In this document: piece after piece, positions 37,802 through 47,095 of the stretch
How positions within the stretch are numbered: the stretch's first letter is position 1
Layout: the number at the start of each line of letters is the position of its first letter
Assembly (NCBI RefSeq): GCF_001465875.1
Contig: NZ_LN901321.1
Coordinates: forward strand, 1 to 64,000
Direction of reading: 5' to 3'
Source of the DNA: Legionella saoudiensis
GTDB taxonomy: Bacteria; Pseudomonadota; Gammaproteobacteria; Legionellales; Legionellaceae
DNA: 64,000 nt
Notes under the pieces: model-generated
What the model was told of the DNA's origin: nothing
Databases searched by the model: none
What the model saw: only the letters and a program-made list of their open reading frames with translations
Position numbers and translations under genes: made by a program

Positions 37802-38273
37802 ATTAAATAAAGTGTTTATTTTAGACTTACCTGACGAACAAGCCAGTGAGCAGTTCGCGACCCAATTGGCTTCTTGCCTAAGTTCTCCGCTTATTCTTAC
37901 TTTTAGTGGTGACTTAGGGACCGGAAAAACAACGATTGTTCGAGCGATGTTACGCCGTTTAGGCGTGCAGTCTGCGATTAAGAGCCCAACTTTTTCGCTT
38001 GTCGAAAGTTACTCTTATCAGAATGGAGTAATTCATCATTTTGATTTGTATCGTATTCATCATGAGGAAGAGTTAGAGTATTTGGGGTTTCGCGATTATT
38101 TTACAAAAGAGAGTATTTGCTGTATTGAATGGGCTGAAAAAGCAGGAAGGGCATTGCCTAAAATGGATATTCGTTTTAAGTTAAGTATTAAAGGGGTTGG
38201 ACGTGAAGTGCAAATCGCTGCATTCAGTGATGCTGGCCAAAGAGTTTTAGCTTGCCTCTCAGGGGAATTATGA
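37794..38273 (+). CDS. tsaE: tRNA t6A biosynthesis ATPase TsaE
   Basis: TsaE is the P-loop ATPase that works with TsaB-TsaD to make t6A at position 37 of ANN-decoding tRNAs. The Walker A is GDLGTGKTT near residues 40-48, and the conserved SPTFSLVESY and HHFDLYRI follow. 159 residues. It starts with GTG inside the end of nnr and its stop overlaps amiC as ATGA. Confidence 0.95.
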   Translation: MNELNKVFILDLPDEQASEQFATQLASCLSSPLILTFSGDLGTGKTTIVRAMLRRLGVQSAIKSPTFSLVESYSYQNGVIHHFDLYRIHHEEELEYLGFRDYFTKESICCIEWAEKAGRALPKMDIRFKLSIKGVGREVQIAAFSDAGQRVLACLSGEL

Positions 38274-39685
38274 TCTTACGTTCTTGGTCCTTATTGCTCG
38301 TGCTGCTTTTTAGCTCAGTAGATGCCTTCAGTGCTCAGCTCAAGGCTATTGCTTTAAAACAACAAAAAAATCAAACGTCTCTTTTTTTTACGCTTAATGG
38401 GCCGTTCATGCATAAGCTTTTTGTCTTATCTCAACCATACCGAGTGGTCGTGGATTTAAAAGACACGCAATTAGCAACTAATTTAAATCATCCCAGTTTA
38501 ACGAATGCGCTTATTCGCCATATGCGTACGGGTAATGCTGACTCTAGAACCTTAAGATTGGTTTTGGATGTGAGCCAAAAGGTACAGGTCCGCTCTGCGC
38601 CCTGGCAGCCTCCTGGAGGTACGTATGGTGTGCGTGTTGATTTAATGTACACGCATGAACCGATCGCTGGGGTTGGGGCCGCTGGAACAGTCCCTGCGCC
38701 TACTCCAGTTAGAGCTCCTGTCTCCTTAAAAACGACAGCACCGCCTATAAAATCTATTTTAGCGCATCAAGCCCCAGTGAAGGTCAGTGCTGCTCCTGCA
38801 AAAGCGTTGCGTAACGTCATTGTGGTGTTGGATGCGGGGCATGGCGGTAAAGACTCAGGAGCACGAGGCCCGCATGCATCTAAAGAGAAGGATGTGGTTT
38901 TGGCTATTACCCTTAAATTAAAACGCCTTATCGATCAACAACCTGGAATGCATGCCGTCTTAACGCGCTCCGGTGATTATTACGTGGGGCTTAGAGAGCG
39001 TTTAGACATTGCCCGCAAATATAACGGTGACATTTTTGTCGCCATTCACGCGGATGCTTTCCATAATCCCCATTCTAATGGTGCTTCCGTATTTGCTCTA
39101 TCACAAAGGGGAGCGACCAGTGAGGCTGCCCATTGGTTGGCAGAAAAGGAAAACTATTCTGAGTTGGGCGGCGTGAATTTAGGCGAATTAGACGATCAAA
39201 ATGGCATTGTGCGCTCCGTATTAATCGATTTATCGCAAACGGCAACCATTAATGCTGGTTTAGAGATGGGTAAACGGGTGTTAAATCAGTTGGGCGGTTT
39301 TGCTAAGTTACATAATTCACGGGTGGAGCAAGCCCGTTTTGTAGTGCTTAAGTCACCCGATATCCCGTCGATTTTGGTAGAAACAGGATTTATCTCTAAC
39401 CCCAGAGAGGAGCAAAATCTGACAAGCCCAGCCTATCAGTTGCGTTTAAGCCAAGCAATTTTCCAAGGAATAAAAGGTTATTTCTGGGAAAATCCCCCGC
39501 ATGGTTCGCGAATTGAAGCCATGGTTGCAAACAAGTTCCATTTGGTGCGTGCGGGAGAAACCTTACCCGCAATTGCTGCTCGTTATCGCGTGACGGTGAA
39601 TGCATTGCAGGCAGCAAATCATTTACGCGGAATAACACGCTTAAAACCAGGACAAAAATTAGTGATTCCAGCGGCATGGGCATGA
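38270..39685 (+). CDS. N-acetylmuramoyl-L-alanine amidase, AmiC-type
   Basis: This is a periplasmic amidase that splits septal peptidoglycan. The order is a signal peptide (MILRSWSLLLVLLFSSVDAFSA), an AMIN targeting domain (about 30-130), a linker rich in Ala/Pro, the zinc Amidase_3 domain (VLDAGHGGKDSGARG, FVAIHADAF, SILVETGFISN) and a C-terminal LysM (HLVRAGETLPAIAARYRV). The LysM makes it more like AmiB/AmiC of non-enteric gammaproteobacteria. The start at 38270 gives the ATGA overlap with tsaE and a clean signal peptide. It overlaps mutL in the same way. Confidence 0.93.
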   Translation: MILRSWSLLLVLLFSSVDAFSAQLKAIALKQQKNQTSLFFTLNGPFMHKLFVLSQPYRVVVDLKDTQLATNLNHPSLTNALIRHMRTGNADSRTLRLVLDVSQKVQVRSAPWQPPGGTYGVRVDLMYTHEPIAGVGAAGTVPAPTPVRAPVSLKTTAPPIKSILAHQAPVKVSAAPAKALRNVIVVLDAGHGGKDSGARGPHASKEKDVVLAITLKLKRLIDQQPGMHAVLTRSGDYYVGLRERLDIARKYNGDIFVAIHADAFHNPHSNGASVFALSQRGATSEAAHWLAEKENYSELGGVNLGELDDQNGIVRSVLIDLSQTATINAGLEMGKRVLNQLGGFAKLHNSRVEQARFVVLKSPDIPSILVETGFISNPREEQNLTSPAYQLRLSQAIFQGIKGYFWENPPHGSRIEAMVANKFHLVRAGETLPAIAARYRVTVNALQAANHLRGITRLKPGQKLVIPAAWA

Positions 39686-41325
39686 GAATACATCAATTAC
39701 CGCCATTAATCGCCAACCAAATTGCCGCAGGGGAAGTAATTGAGCGCCCCGCATCTGTAGTTAAAGAGTTACTGGAAAATTCTTTAGATGCAGGCGCAGA
39801 TGCAATCACCATAGAGATTGGCTATGGCGGTTTGAATCAAATTAAAATCAGTGATAATGGGGTAGGCATCGTTGCGGAGGATTTACCTTTAGCGATTGCG
39901 GCTCATGCTACCAGTAAAATTAATACGCTAGATGATTTATATGCTATTGAGAGCATGGGCTTTCGCGGTGAAGCATTAGCCAGTATTGCTTCTGTAGCTA
40001 AAGTCACGATTAGCTCTAAACCGGCAGCACAAGATACGGCAATGGCGTTACGTGTTCAAGGGACGGATGTGACGATTACTCCATGTGCACGCAGCCAAGG
40101 AACGACCATTGATGTAGTGGACTTGTTTTTTAATGCACCGGTACGTAAACGATTTTTAAAGGGGGAGAAATTAGAGTTTCAAGCTATTGAAATAGTGGTG
40201 AAACGCTTTGCCTTAAGTGCCCCAGGCATCGCTCTAATCTTAAAGCATAATGGAAAGCAGGTTTTAACTCTGCCCGCGGCAACCAATGAGCAAACTCGGT
40301 TAACCCGCATGACGCGCATTATGGGCAGCACGTTTATGAAAAATGCTATTTACTTAGACGTGGAACGTGGCGCTATGCGACTTTACGGCTGGATTAGTGG
40401 TACTGGATTTCAGCGTAGTCAAAATGATCGTCAATGGGTTTACATTAATCAACGCATGGTCAAAGATAAGTTAATTACCCATGCGATAAAACAGGCATAT
40501 GATGATTTATTGTATCCTGGTCGCTTCCCTGCCTGCGTATTATATTTTTCTATTGACCATATCGAAGTGGATGTTAATGTACACCCAACCAAGCACGAAG
40601 TACGCTTTCAACAACCACGCCTAGTGCATGACTTTTTTACCTCACAGTTGGCTGCGGCATTGCAATCGGCGCGGGTTGAACCTGAGGCAGAAAAAAATTA
40701 TAAGCCAAGCTATACAATCTCCGCGCCATTGGCAAAAGAGATTTGTGAACCTTATCCGCAACTGGACTTACTCAGTAGAGAACGCACCCGTGTAGAGACA
40801 GATGTATCTTGGATTATTTTAAATAATCAGTATATCCTTAGTTTTGTACAGCATAAACCCTACCTGATTAATCTCTTTGCGTTGCATCAGCATGCAGTGC
40901 AAGAGCGTTTAGCACAACAGACTTTACCTTGGGCGAGTCGTCCTTTGTTGGTTCCTATTCGCTATGTCTTAGAGCCTGAACGGGCACTTAAGATGGTCGA
41001 CTTAAACCATAGCCTTGAGCAATTAGGCATTCGTTGTGAGCTTTCAGCAACGCATGAGGTGCTGGTTCGCACGATTCCTATCAGTGTTCCTTATTTGGAT
41101 TTGCGTTTATTTCTAGACGCTGTAGTTAGCTTAGATGGATGGAATTTGGAACAGCTCATCGAGTTAATGTGTCAGTCACAAGTTTTTGATCCACGATTAT
41201 TAAGTCGGGAAGAAAAAATAGAATTAGATCGGATATTTGTTAAGCTTCATGGAGGGAAGGATAAAAAAGCAGGGCTCTTTAAGGCCTTAACAATTGAACA
41301 TTGTCAGAGTTTGTTACATGTCTAA
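39682..41325 (+). CDS. mutL: DNA mismatch repair protein MutL
   Basis: MutL links mismatch recognition by MutS to strand removal. The GHKL ATPase motifs are at the N-terminus: LLENSLDAGADAITIEI, ISDNGVGI, and SMGFRGEALASI. PVRKRFL and HPTKHEVRF follow. The C-terminal dimerisation domain (SYTISAPL onward) lacks the DQHAAxERxxE endonuclease motif: LHQHAVQERL is a reduced form of DQHA, so nicking activity is doubtful. 547 residues; the start at 39682 overlaps the amiC stop. Confidence 0.95.
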   Translation: MRIHQLPPLIANQIAAGEVIERPASVVKELLENSLDAGADAITIEIGYGGLNQIKISDNGVGIVAEDLPLAIAAHATSKINTLDDLYAIESMGFRGEALASIASVAKVTISSKPAAQDTAMALRVQGTDVTITPCARSQGTTIDVVDLFFNAPVRKRFLKGEKLEFQAIEIVVKRFALSAPGIALILKHNGKQVLTLPAATNEQTRLTRMTRIMGSTFMKNAIYLDVERGAMRLYGWISGTGFQRSQNDRQWVYINQRMVKDKLITHAIKQAYDDLLYPGRFPACVLYFSIDHIEVDVNVHPTKHEVRFQQPRLVHDFFTSQLAAALQSARVEPEAEKNYKPSYTISAPLAKEICEPYPQLDLLSRERTRVETDVSWIILNNQYILSFVQHKPYLINLFALHQHAVQERLAQQTLPWASRPLLVPIRYVLEPERALKMVDLNHSLEQLGIRCELSATHEVLVRTIPISVPYLDLRLFLDAVVSLDGWNLEQLIELMCQSQVFDPRLLSREEKIELDRIFVKLHGGKDKKAGLFKALTIEHCQSLLHV

Positions 41326-42253
41326 ATTGATTTTTTGTTTAATGGGGCCAACTGCTTCAGGGAAAACCGCTTTAGCAATCGAATTAGTCAAGCAGTTCCC
41401 GTTTGAAATTATTAGCGTTGATTCCGCTATGATTTATCGCGACATGGATATTGGTACTGCCAAGCCTAGCGCGGAGGAATTGCAGGCAGCACCTCACCAT
41501 TTGCTTGATATTATTAACCCTACGGAAAGCTATTCGGCCGCTCAGTTTTGTGCGGATGCAACATCTTTAGCGGATGAGATTCTCCAAAAAGGCAAGATCC
41601 CTTTATTGGTCGGTGGGACCATGATGTATTTTAATGCCTTACAACGGGGCTTATCGGCCTTACCAGAAGCTAACCCAGAGCTGCGCCAGCAACTCGAAGC
41701 GGAGGCGGCTAAGCACGGCTGGGCTATGATGCATCAACGGCTAGCGCAAATCGATCCTAAAGCAGCATTACGCATTCATGCAAATGATACACAAAGGATT
41801 CAGCGTGCTTTGGAGGTTTATCATTTAACCGGGACGTGCTTATCTGATTTTCTCGACCAACAGCAAAAAGAAGAATCCGCTTATATCTTTGCCAATTTTA
41901 TTTTGTTTCCAGAACATCGGCCTTGGTTGCACGAGCGAATTGCTTGGCGTTTTGAGCAAATGTTGGCGCAAGGTTTTGTGGAGGAAGTCCAACGCCTACT
42001 GCAGAAGTGGAGTTTAACAACCAGTATGCCTTCAATGCGTTGTGTAGGCTATCGTCAAGTAATGGACTATTTGCAAGGTAATGATGATTACCCTATGATG
42101 CGTGAAAAGGGTATCGCAGCTACACGGCAATTAGCTAAGCGGCAGTTAACCTGGTTGCGACATTGGGAAGAGGGAGCGCGTTATGATCCACAAAATGCAG
42201 CTTTTGCTGATGAGGTTATAGCGAAAATTAGGGAAATATTAGATAATCGCTAA
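41318..42253 (+). CDS. miaA: tRNA dimethylallyltransferase MiaA
   Basis: MiaA adds an isopentenyl group to A37 of tRNAs reading UNN codons. The P-loop is GPTASGKTALAIELV near residues 10-24; SVDSAMIYRDMDIGTAKPS and LVGGTMMYFNALQRGLS follow, then the tRNA-binding RCVGYRQVMDYL. The start at 41318 sits inside the end of mutL (eight-base overlap). About 311 residues. hfq, which often follows miaA, is not here; a small zinc-finger gene follows instead. Confidence 0.96.
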   Translation: MSKLIFCLMGPTASGKTALAIELVKQFPFEIISVDSAMIYRDMDIGTAKPSAEELQAAPHHLLDIINPTESYSAAQFCADATSLADEILQKGKIPLLVGGTMMYFNALQRGLSALPEANPELRQQLEAEAAKHGWAMMHQRLAQIDPKAALRIHANDTQRIQRALEVYHLTGTCLSDFLDQQQKEESAYIFANFILFPEHRPWLHERIAWRFEQMLAQGFVEEVQRLLQKWSLTTSMPSMRCVGYRQVMDYLQGNDDYPMMREKGIAATRQLAKRQLTWLRHWEEGARYDPQNAAFADEVIAKIREILDNR

Positions 42254-42315
42254 ATGTTTCGGGGTGCATTGCACTTGATTCTTACCTCTTACTCATCGAT
42301 AGGGGTATTTTCTAA

Positions 42316-42522
42316 TTGAGGAACACAATGTTAAAAGAAAAGCTAGAACCAGCAAGTACAAAAAAAAATTATGTGGTACACCGTGATCAATTGCCTTTAA
42401 GCTGTCCTACAGATGATATGGTGTTGTGGAATGCGCATCCTAAAGTTTATCTACCTATAGATAAAACTGGTGTGGAAGTTTGCCCTTACTGCGGTTCGCG
42501 ATTTGTATTACAGAATGATTGA
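42316..42522 (+). CDS. Small zinc-finger protein
   Basis: This is a 68-residue protein whose C-terminus has VCPYCGSRFVLQND; with the upstream Cys in LSCPTDD and the His in WNAHPKVYLP it could bind one zinc. The pattern matches the zf-CHCC family, related to the small NDUFS6/complex I finger. The function of the stand-alone bacterial form is not settled. Its last bases overlap the heptosyltransferase start (42515), so the two may be co-translated. Confidence 0.85.
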   Translation: MRNTMLKEKLEPASTKKNYVVHRDQLPLSCPTDDMVLWNAHPKVYLPIDKTGVEVCPYCGSRFVLQND

Positions 42523-43531
42523 TTCTATTTGTATTGTTCGATTATCTGCTTTAGGTGATGTCCTAATGGCGGTTCCGCTCATTAGGACATTACAAGCCAG
42601 TTTACCGCACGCCCAATTGACCTGGATTATTTCTCGACCTGCTTTTGACTTAGTAGAGGGGATGGATGGTGTTGAGTTTATTGTAATCGATAAGCCTCAT
42701 CGTTTAGTGGATTATTGGCGTTTTAAAAAACAAATGAGTGGTCGCGTTTTTGATGTGCTGTTAGCTCCACAAGCTAGCTTGCGTACCAATTTTTTGTATC
42801 CTTTTATTAAGGCAAAACGTAAAATTGGTTATGATGATCATCGGGCTAACGATGCGCATGGTTGGTTTGTTAATGAGCGTATTACTCCAGGTTTTGAGCA
42901 TACTTTGGATGGTTTTTTAAAGTTTGCGGAAGCTTTGGGTATTAAAGAAAGAGTAATTCGTTGGGATTTACCTATTACTCCCGCTGATTATGAATGGGCA
43001 GAGCAACAATTACCAAAAAATAGGCCTATTTTGGTAATTAACCCCGCCGCGAGTAAGCCAGAGCGTAGTTGGCCTGTGGCCCGGTATATTGAGGTATTGC
43101 GCCAGGCCCAGGCAAAATGGCAGGTTCAAGTGGTTATCACTGGCGGACCAGGGGATTTTGATAAACAATTAGCTGAACAGATTCTTCAAGAAATTCCCGC
43201 CATTAATTTAACTGGGAAAACAAAGCCTAAGCAATTATTGGCATTGATTAGTAAAGCAACCGCTGTTCTTTGTCCTGATACCGGCCCATCGCATATGTCT
43301 ACTGCGGTAAATACACCGGTTATTGCTTTGCATGCAGTAACTAACCCGCTTATTTCCGGCCCTTATCTTTTTCAGCATTTGGTGGTGAATCGCTACCCTG
43401 AAGCCGCCGAAAAAATTTTAGGTAGTGCCTCCATTGAGGATGTATGGGGACAGCATGTGCATGGTGAAGAAAGTATGCAGTTAATTTCGGTGGACGAGGT
43501 CATGAAGAAGCTTTCGGAAGTGTTATCGTAA
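42515..43531 (+). CDS. LPS heptosyltransferase-like (GT9)
   Basis: This is a cytoplasmic glycosyltransferase of family GT9, with the family start ICIVRLSALGDVLMAVPLIRTLQ, a middle LVINPAASKPERSWPVARY, and the donor-site CPDTGPSHMSTAVNTPVIALH near the C-terminus. It would add heptose (or a related sugar) to the LPS core; WaaC- and WaaF-like members cannot be told apart by eye. The start at 42515 (MIDSICIVRL) is chosen because it matches the family N-terminus. About 338 residues. Confidence 0.9.
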   Translation: MIDSICIVRLSALGDVLMAVPLIRTLQASLPHAQLTWIISRPAFDLVEGMDGVEFIVIDKPHRLVDYWRFKKQMSGRVFDVLLAPQASLRTNFLYPFIKAKRKIGYDDHRANDAHGWFVNERITPGFEHTLDGFLKFAEALGIKERVIRWDLPITPADYEWAEQQLPKNRPILVINPAASKPERSWPVARYIEVLRQAQAKWQVQVVITGGPGDFDKQLAEQILQEIPAINLTGKTKPKQLLALISKATAVLCPDTGPSHMSTAVNTPVIALHAVTNPLISGPYLFQHLVVNRYPEAAEKILGSASIEDVWGQHVHGEESMQLISVDEVMKKLSEVLS

Positions 43532-43618
43532 GATTTGCTGCGCGAACGATCTTTTGCTGATCACATATACCTTAGCTCCATGTGATGGTCAGGCCTGAAC
43601 CTTTACTTAATGGCGTCA

Positions 43619-43644
43619 TAGGCTGAGCTGGCAAGCCCAGCCTA
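43619..43644. repeat. Palindromic repeat family A, short copy
   Basis: TAGGCTGAGCT, GGC, AAGCCCAGCCTA: a 26-base dyad of the same core as 31121-31190. It lies between the heptosyltransferase and the convergent RasGAP-like gene, where it may help end both transcripts. Confidence 0.7.
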
Positions 43645-43713
43645 CAATTCATAAGCATCCTCTCAAAGTAACCTGCTTAAAAGGCCAAAATACAGATTAA
43701 AAACCTTGATTAC

Positions 43714-45594
43714 CTAGACATTGGATTGTCGAGGTGAGCTGATTGGTGTACTTGAATCGTCTCTGGGAGTTGTCGGTTCTGTGGCAAAAATAGAGAAAAC
43801 ACTTGCTTTTCCTTCTTTGCGTGGCGTTATTACGTTGCCATTGCGTCGACGTTGTAATCCTGAGAACTCTTCAGTCATCAATAATTCACTTAATTGCTGT
43901 ATGGCCACAGAAGCATCAAGAGGAGCTATTTTGCTGTCATTATGGGTAGGGGTTACCGAGCTTATTTGTGGCAATTGTAAATTTTCTTCGATTGCTCCAT
44001 AGAGTTCCATTCGGAACGATTCATCATGGGAGACACTATTAAACATCGCTGAGGCCAATGACTGCTTATCAAGTTGTTGCTCAACCCAGGAGGAACCTGG
44101 TGCTGGCTCTTTTCCATTGGTCTGTATTAACGGGGCGGTAATCGCTTGGATTGCTGAAATAAGTGTGTGAACATACCAGGTTTGTAAGTTAATCAGTTTC
44201 TCATTGCAGCGATCTTCACCTTCTGATTTTAGGTTAAACACACCAATAGAATTTAAATTCTCCAATGTTAAATGCTGCTTTGCTTCGGTAAGAATAATAG
44301 GATTGATAAAGCGCAATACGATGAACACCATAAGAGTGCGCATCAACGAATCATGATTGCCTGTTATATCATTTCGATTTACCAAATCACGGTACGCGCA
44401 TTTTATTATTTCTTGCATTAATGGAGGGAAGTTTTGTGGATTAAGTATTTGCTTCACTACTGAGGCAAAAGCTTTTTGCAGCACTTCAATATCTCCTTGC
44501 TCTGCAGAAAAACTCTCAGGCTTAAACATTAAGGAGGAGCGTTGTTTAATATTAATTTTATCGAGCGGTTGTTTTAACGTAAAAACGGTATCCCAAATCA
44601 ATTTTTTATACTCATTAAAACTAGGATGCGCTAAATAATGTTGGAGTAAGGTGTAAATAAGTTGATTGCCCCGACACCAACTTTGTTGATGTTCTAGCTT
44701 AAATAATTCAGCAAATACAAAAATTAATTCCGATTCACTTAAGTTTTCAAACAAGGTCTTGGTAATGTCTAGATGGTATTTATTGCTAGCAGCATTGAGG
44801 GCAGGAATTCCCCAGGAGTATTCACGCGTTGCTAAGGCAATTACAAATTGAGCAGCCTTTTCCCTATTACTGTCAAATAACTCCTCGAAATAAGTTTCCA
44901 GGCTGTCCTCCGCTAAAACTTGCGGTGCACGCGGAGATAGCTTGGCATTTGAAGAAGATGCCGCAGCGGAGTTAAGCGAAGGCACTTTGTAAAAGCTAAG
45001 ATTTCTTGAGCGCTGTTGACTATATTCGCCTCTTAATTGAGCGCTACTGGTGGAGTTTGGCTTTTCCTCTTTTAGTAATGAGCTCAACGCAGCTATTTGC
45101 GGAACTGATGACTCGGTGTTAGAGCGACGGCGGCTATGTTGTACTTCTTTGGAAGCTTTGGTTTTTAAGGCCGAAGAGCTTGCATCGTAAGTACTTGGGA
45201 AATTAAGTGCCTCCATTAATTGCGTTTGTACATGAACTACAATATCCGCGAAGGAAAATTCTGTACCCTTGTGTTCCTTTATTTTTTTAAATGTTTTCTC
45301 ACTGGGTTTAAAAAGCTTTTCAAAATCAAATTTTGTATTTGATTTGCTAAATAGAGCAATTAATTCTTTTTTTACTTGAGCATAGATTGTTTTTAGTGAT
45401 TCTTCGGATGAGCCTTTGACTTTACTATTAAGATTTATAGCCTTTAGCTCGTTGGTTACTAAGGTAATATCAATAAGTTTTTTAAGCTCTTCCAGACGTG
45501 TAAGCTCAAGTTTATCATCGTGTTTTGCTGCCTCAGTCGCAGTTTTTATAATAGCAACTAAGAGTTGGTATTTTTCATGGATATTTAGGTGCAT
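43714..45594 (-). CDS. RasGAP-like candidate effector
   Basis: This 626-residue protein contains, at about residues 270-480, what reads as a Ras GTPase-activating domain, a eukaryotic fold. The landmarks fit p120GAP-type domains. SWCRGNQLIYTLLQHYL (305-321) sits where the arginine-finger segment lies, with Arg308 as the finger. EYKKLIWDTV (328-337) matches the following helix. NFPPLMQEIIKCAYRDLV (388-405) matches the P..LR.I...L segment. MVFIVLRFINPIIL (422-435) is the FLR-x-x-x-PAI motif, with Arg428. The N-terminal 150 residues are helical and charged; a Ser/Arg-rich linker follows; the tail is polar (TPISSPRQSNV). There is no signal peptide. A Dot/Icm effector acting on host Ras-family GTPases is likely. 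Activity is inferred. Confidence 0.78.
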   Translation of the reverse strand: MHLNIHEKYQLLVAIIKTATEAAKHDDKLELTRLEELKKLIDITLVTNELKAINLNSKVKGSSEESLKTIYAQVKKELIALFSKSNTKFDFEKLFKPSEKTFKKIKEHKGTEFSFADIVVHVQTQLMEALNFPSTYDASSSALKTKASKEVQHSRRRSNTESSVPQIAALSSLLKEEKPNSTSSAQLRGEYSQQRSRNLSFYKVPSLNSAAASSSNAKLSPRAPQVLAEDSLETYFEELFDSNREKAAQFVIALATREYSWGIPALNAASNKYHLDITKTLFENLSESELIFVFAELFKLEHQQSWCRGNQLIYTLLQHYLAHPSFNEYKKLIWDTVFTLKQPLDKINIKQRSSLMFKPESFSAEQGDIEVLQKAFASVVKQILNPQNFPPLMQEIIKCAYRDLVNRNDITGNHDSLMRTLMVFIVLRFINPIILTEAKQHLTLENLNSIGVFNLKSEGEDRCNEKLINLQTWYVHTLISAIQAITAPLIQTNGKEPAPGSSWVEQQLDKQSLASAMFNSVSHDESFRMELYGAIEENLQLPQISSVTPTHNDSKIAPLDASVAIQQLSELLMTEEFSGLQRRRNGNVITPRKEGKASVFSIFATEPTTPRDDSSTPISSPRQSNV

Positions 45595-45807
45595 TAAGGT
45601 TCTCTGTGTATCAAGGGGGAAAAGGTTGCATTATACATCAATGAGGTTAAAAAAAGAACTAATCATTGCTTGTTCAGTCACCTTGAAAAATACCTGACAT
45701 TTATTGGAAATGGTAAGTCAAAACTTAGTTGATTTGTCGAAAGATTTTATGCGATTCTAACCCCCCGAACCTAGTTGTATTTAACCATTTTATTTAAGGA
45801 AGAATGT

Positions 45808-47007
45808 ATGGCTAAAATTCTTTGTGTTCTTTATGATGATCCCATTACTGGTTATCCTACCTCTTATGCGCGTGATGATTTACCTTCTATAGCGAGTTAT
45901 CCTGATGGTCAAAGCTTACCAACACCACAGCATTCGGATTTTAAGCCTGGGGTATTATTAGGTTCCGTTTCTGGTGGATTAGGCTTACATCACTTTTTAG
46001 AAGCACAAGGGCATCAATTTATTGTTACCTCCGATAAAGATGGTCCTGACTCAGTTTTTGAGCGGGAGTTGGTGGATGCCGATGTGGTAATTTCACAGCC
46101 ATTTTGGCCTGCTTATTTGACGGCTGAGCGTATGGCTAAAGCGAAGAAGTTGAAATTAGTCATTACGGCTGGTATTGGTTCTGATCACGTCGATTTGCAA
46201 GCGGCAATGGAGCATAACATTACCGTTGCTGAAGTAACCTACTCCAATAGCATCAGTGTGGCGGAGCATGTGGTGATGATGATTTTATCTTTAGTACGCA
46301 ATTACATTCCGTCTTACCAATGGGTAGTAAATAAGGGATGGAATATTGCTGATTGCGTTGCTCGCTCTTATGATCTGGAAGGCATGACGGTGGGCACTGT
46401 GGCAGGTGGACGTATTGCAGTTGCAGTAATGAAGCGTTTAAAACCCTTTGATGTGGCGTTACATTACACGGATCGCCATCGCCTGCCAGAACATGTGGAA
46501 AAAGAGTTAGGACTTGTTTTCCATGAGGATGTGCAATCGCTGGTGAAAGTGTGTGATGTGGTTTCCATCCATTGCCCATTGACTCCCGACACAGAAAATA
46601 TGTTTGATGAGCGCTTAATTAGCCAAATGAAACGGGGTGCTTATTTGATTAATACGGCCCGTGGCAAAATTTGTAACCGTGATGCAGTGGTCCGAGCTTG
46701 TGAAAGCGGGCAGCTTGCTGGTTATGCAGGAGATGTTTGGTTTCCTCAGCCTGCACCGAAAGATCATCCCTGGCGCACAATGCCACATCATGGCATGACA
46801 CCCCATATCTCCGGTACGTCATTATCGGCTCAAGCACGTTATGCGGCAGGAACACGAGAGATATTGGAGTGTTGGTTAGCCCAGCGGCCTATTCGTGATG
46901 TGTACCTGATTGTTGATAAGGGGCAGCTTGCTGGGACAGGAGCTCATTCTTATATCGCGGGGAATGTTACGGGAGGCTCAGAGGAGGCGGTTCGTTTTAA
47001 AGAATAA
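45808..47007 (+). CDS. fdh: NAD-dependent formate dehydrogenase
   Basis: This cofactor-free enzyme oxidises formate to CO2 with NAD+. It closely resembles the dimeric FDH of methylotrophic bacteria: N-terminal ILCVLYDDPITGYP, SQPFWPAYLTAERM, the nucleotide loop VGTVAGGRIAVAVM, the NAD-selecting Asp in HYTDRHRLPE, then TARGK, DVWFPQPAPKDHPWR and the catalytic His in TPHISG. The start at 45808 has AAGGA upstream; 399 residues. It has no partner subunits nearby and stands alone between a candidate effector and a nitronate monooxygenase. It may serve to gain NADH from host or fermentation formate; it may be horizontally acquired. Confidence 0.95.
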   Translation: MAKILCVLYDDPITGYPTSYARDDLPSIASYPDGQSLPTPQHSDFKPGVLLGSVSGGLGLHHFLEAQGHQFIVTSDKDGPDSVFERELVDADVVISQPFWPAYLTAERMAKAKKLKLVITAGIGSDHVDLQAAMEHNITVAEVTYSNSISVAEHVVMMILSLVRNYIPSYQWVVNKGWNIADCVARSYDLEGMTVGTVAGGRIAVAVMKRLKPFDVALHYTDRHRLPEHVEKELGLVFHEDVQSLVKVCDVVSIHCPLTPDTENMFDERLISQMKRGAYLINTARGKICNRDAVVRACESGQLAGYAGDVWFPQPAPKDHPWRTMPHHGMTPHISGTSLSAQARYAAGTREILECWLAQRPIRDVYLIVDKGQLAGTGAHSYIAGNVTGGSEEAVRFKE

Positions 47008-47068
47008 TAATTAGGAGTCTGATTGCTTGCAGTCGGTTTCTTACAAATATAGCGGTGCGGCGTTTCAT

Positions 47069-47089
47069 GCTGGGCTTAACAGGCCCAGC
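47069..47089. repeat. Palindromic repeat family A, short copy
   Basis: GCTGGGC, TTAACAG, GCCCAGC, followed by CTAT. It lies in the 88-base gap between convergent fdh and the nitronate monooxygenase gene, abutting the stop of the latter. Confidence 0.7.
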
Positions 47090-47095
47090 CTATCG

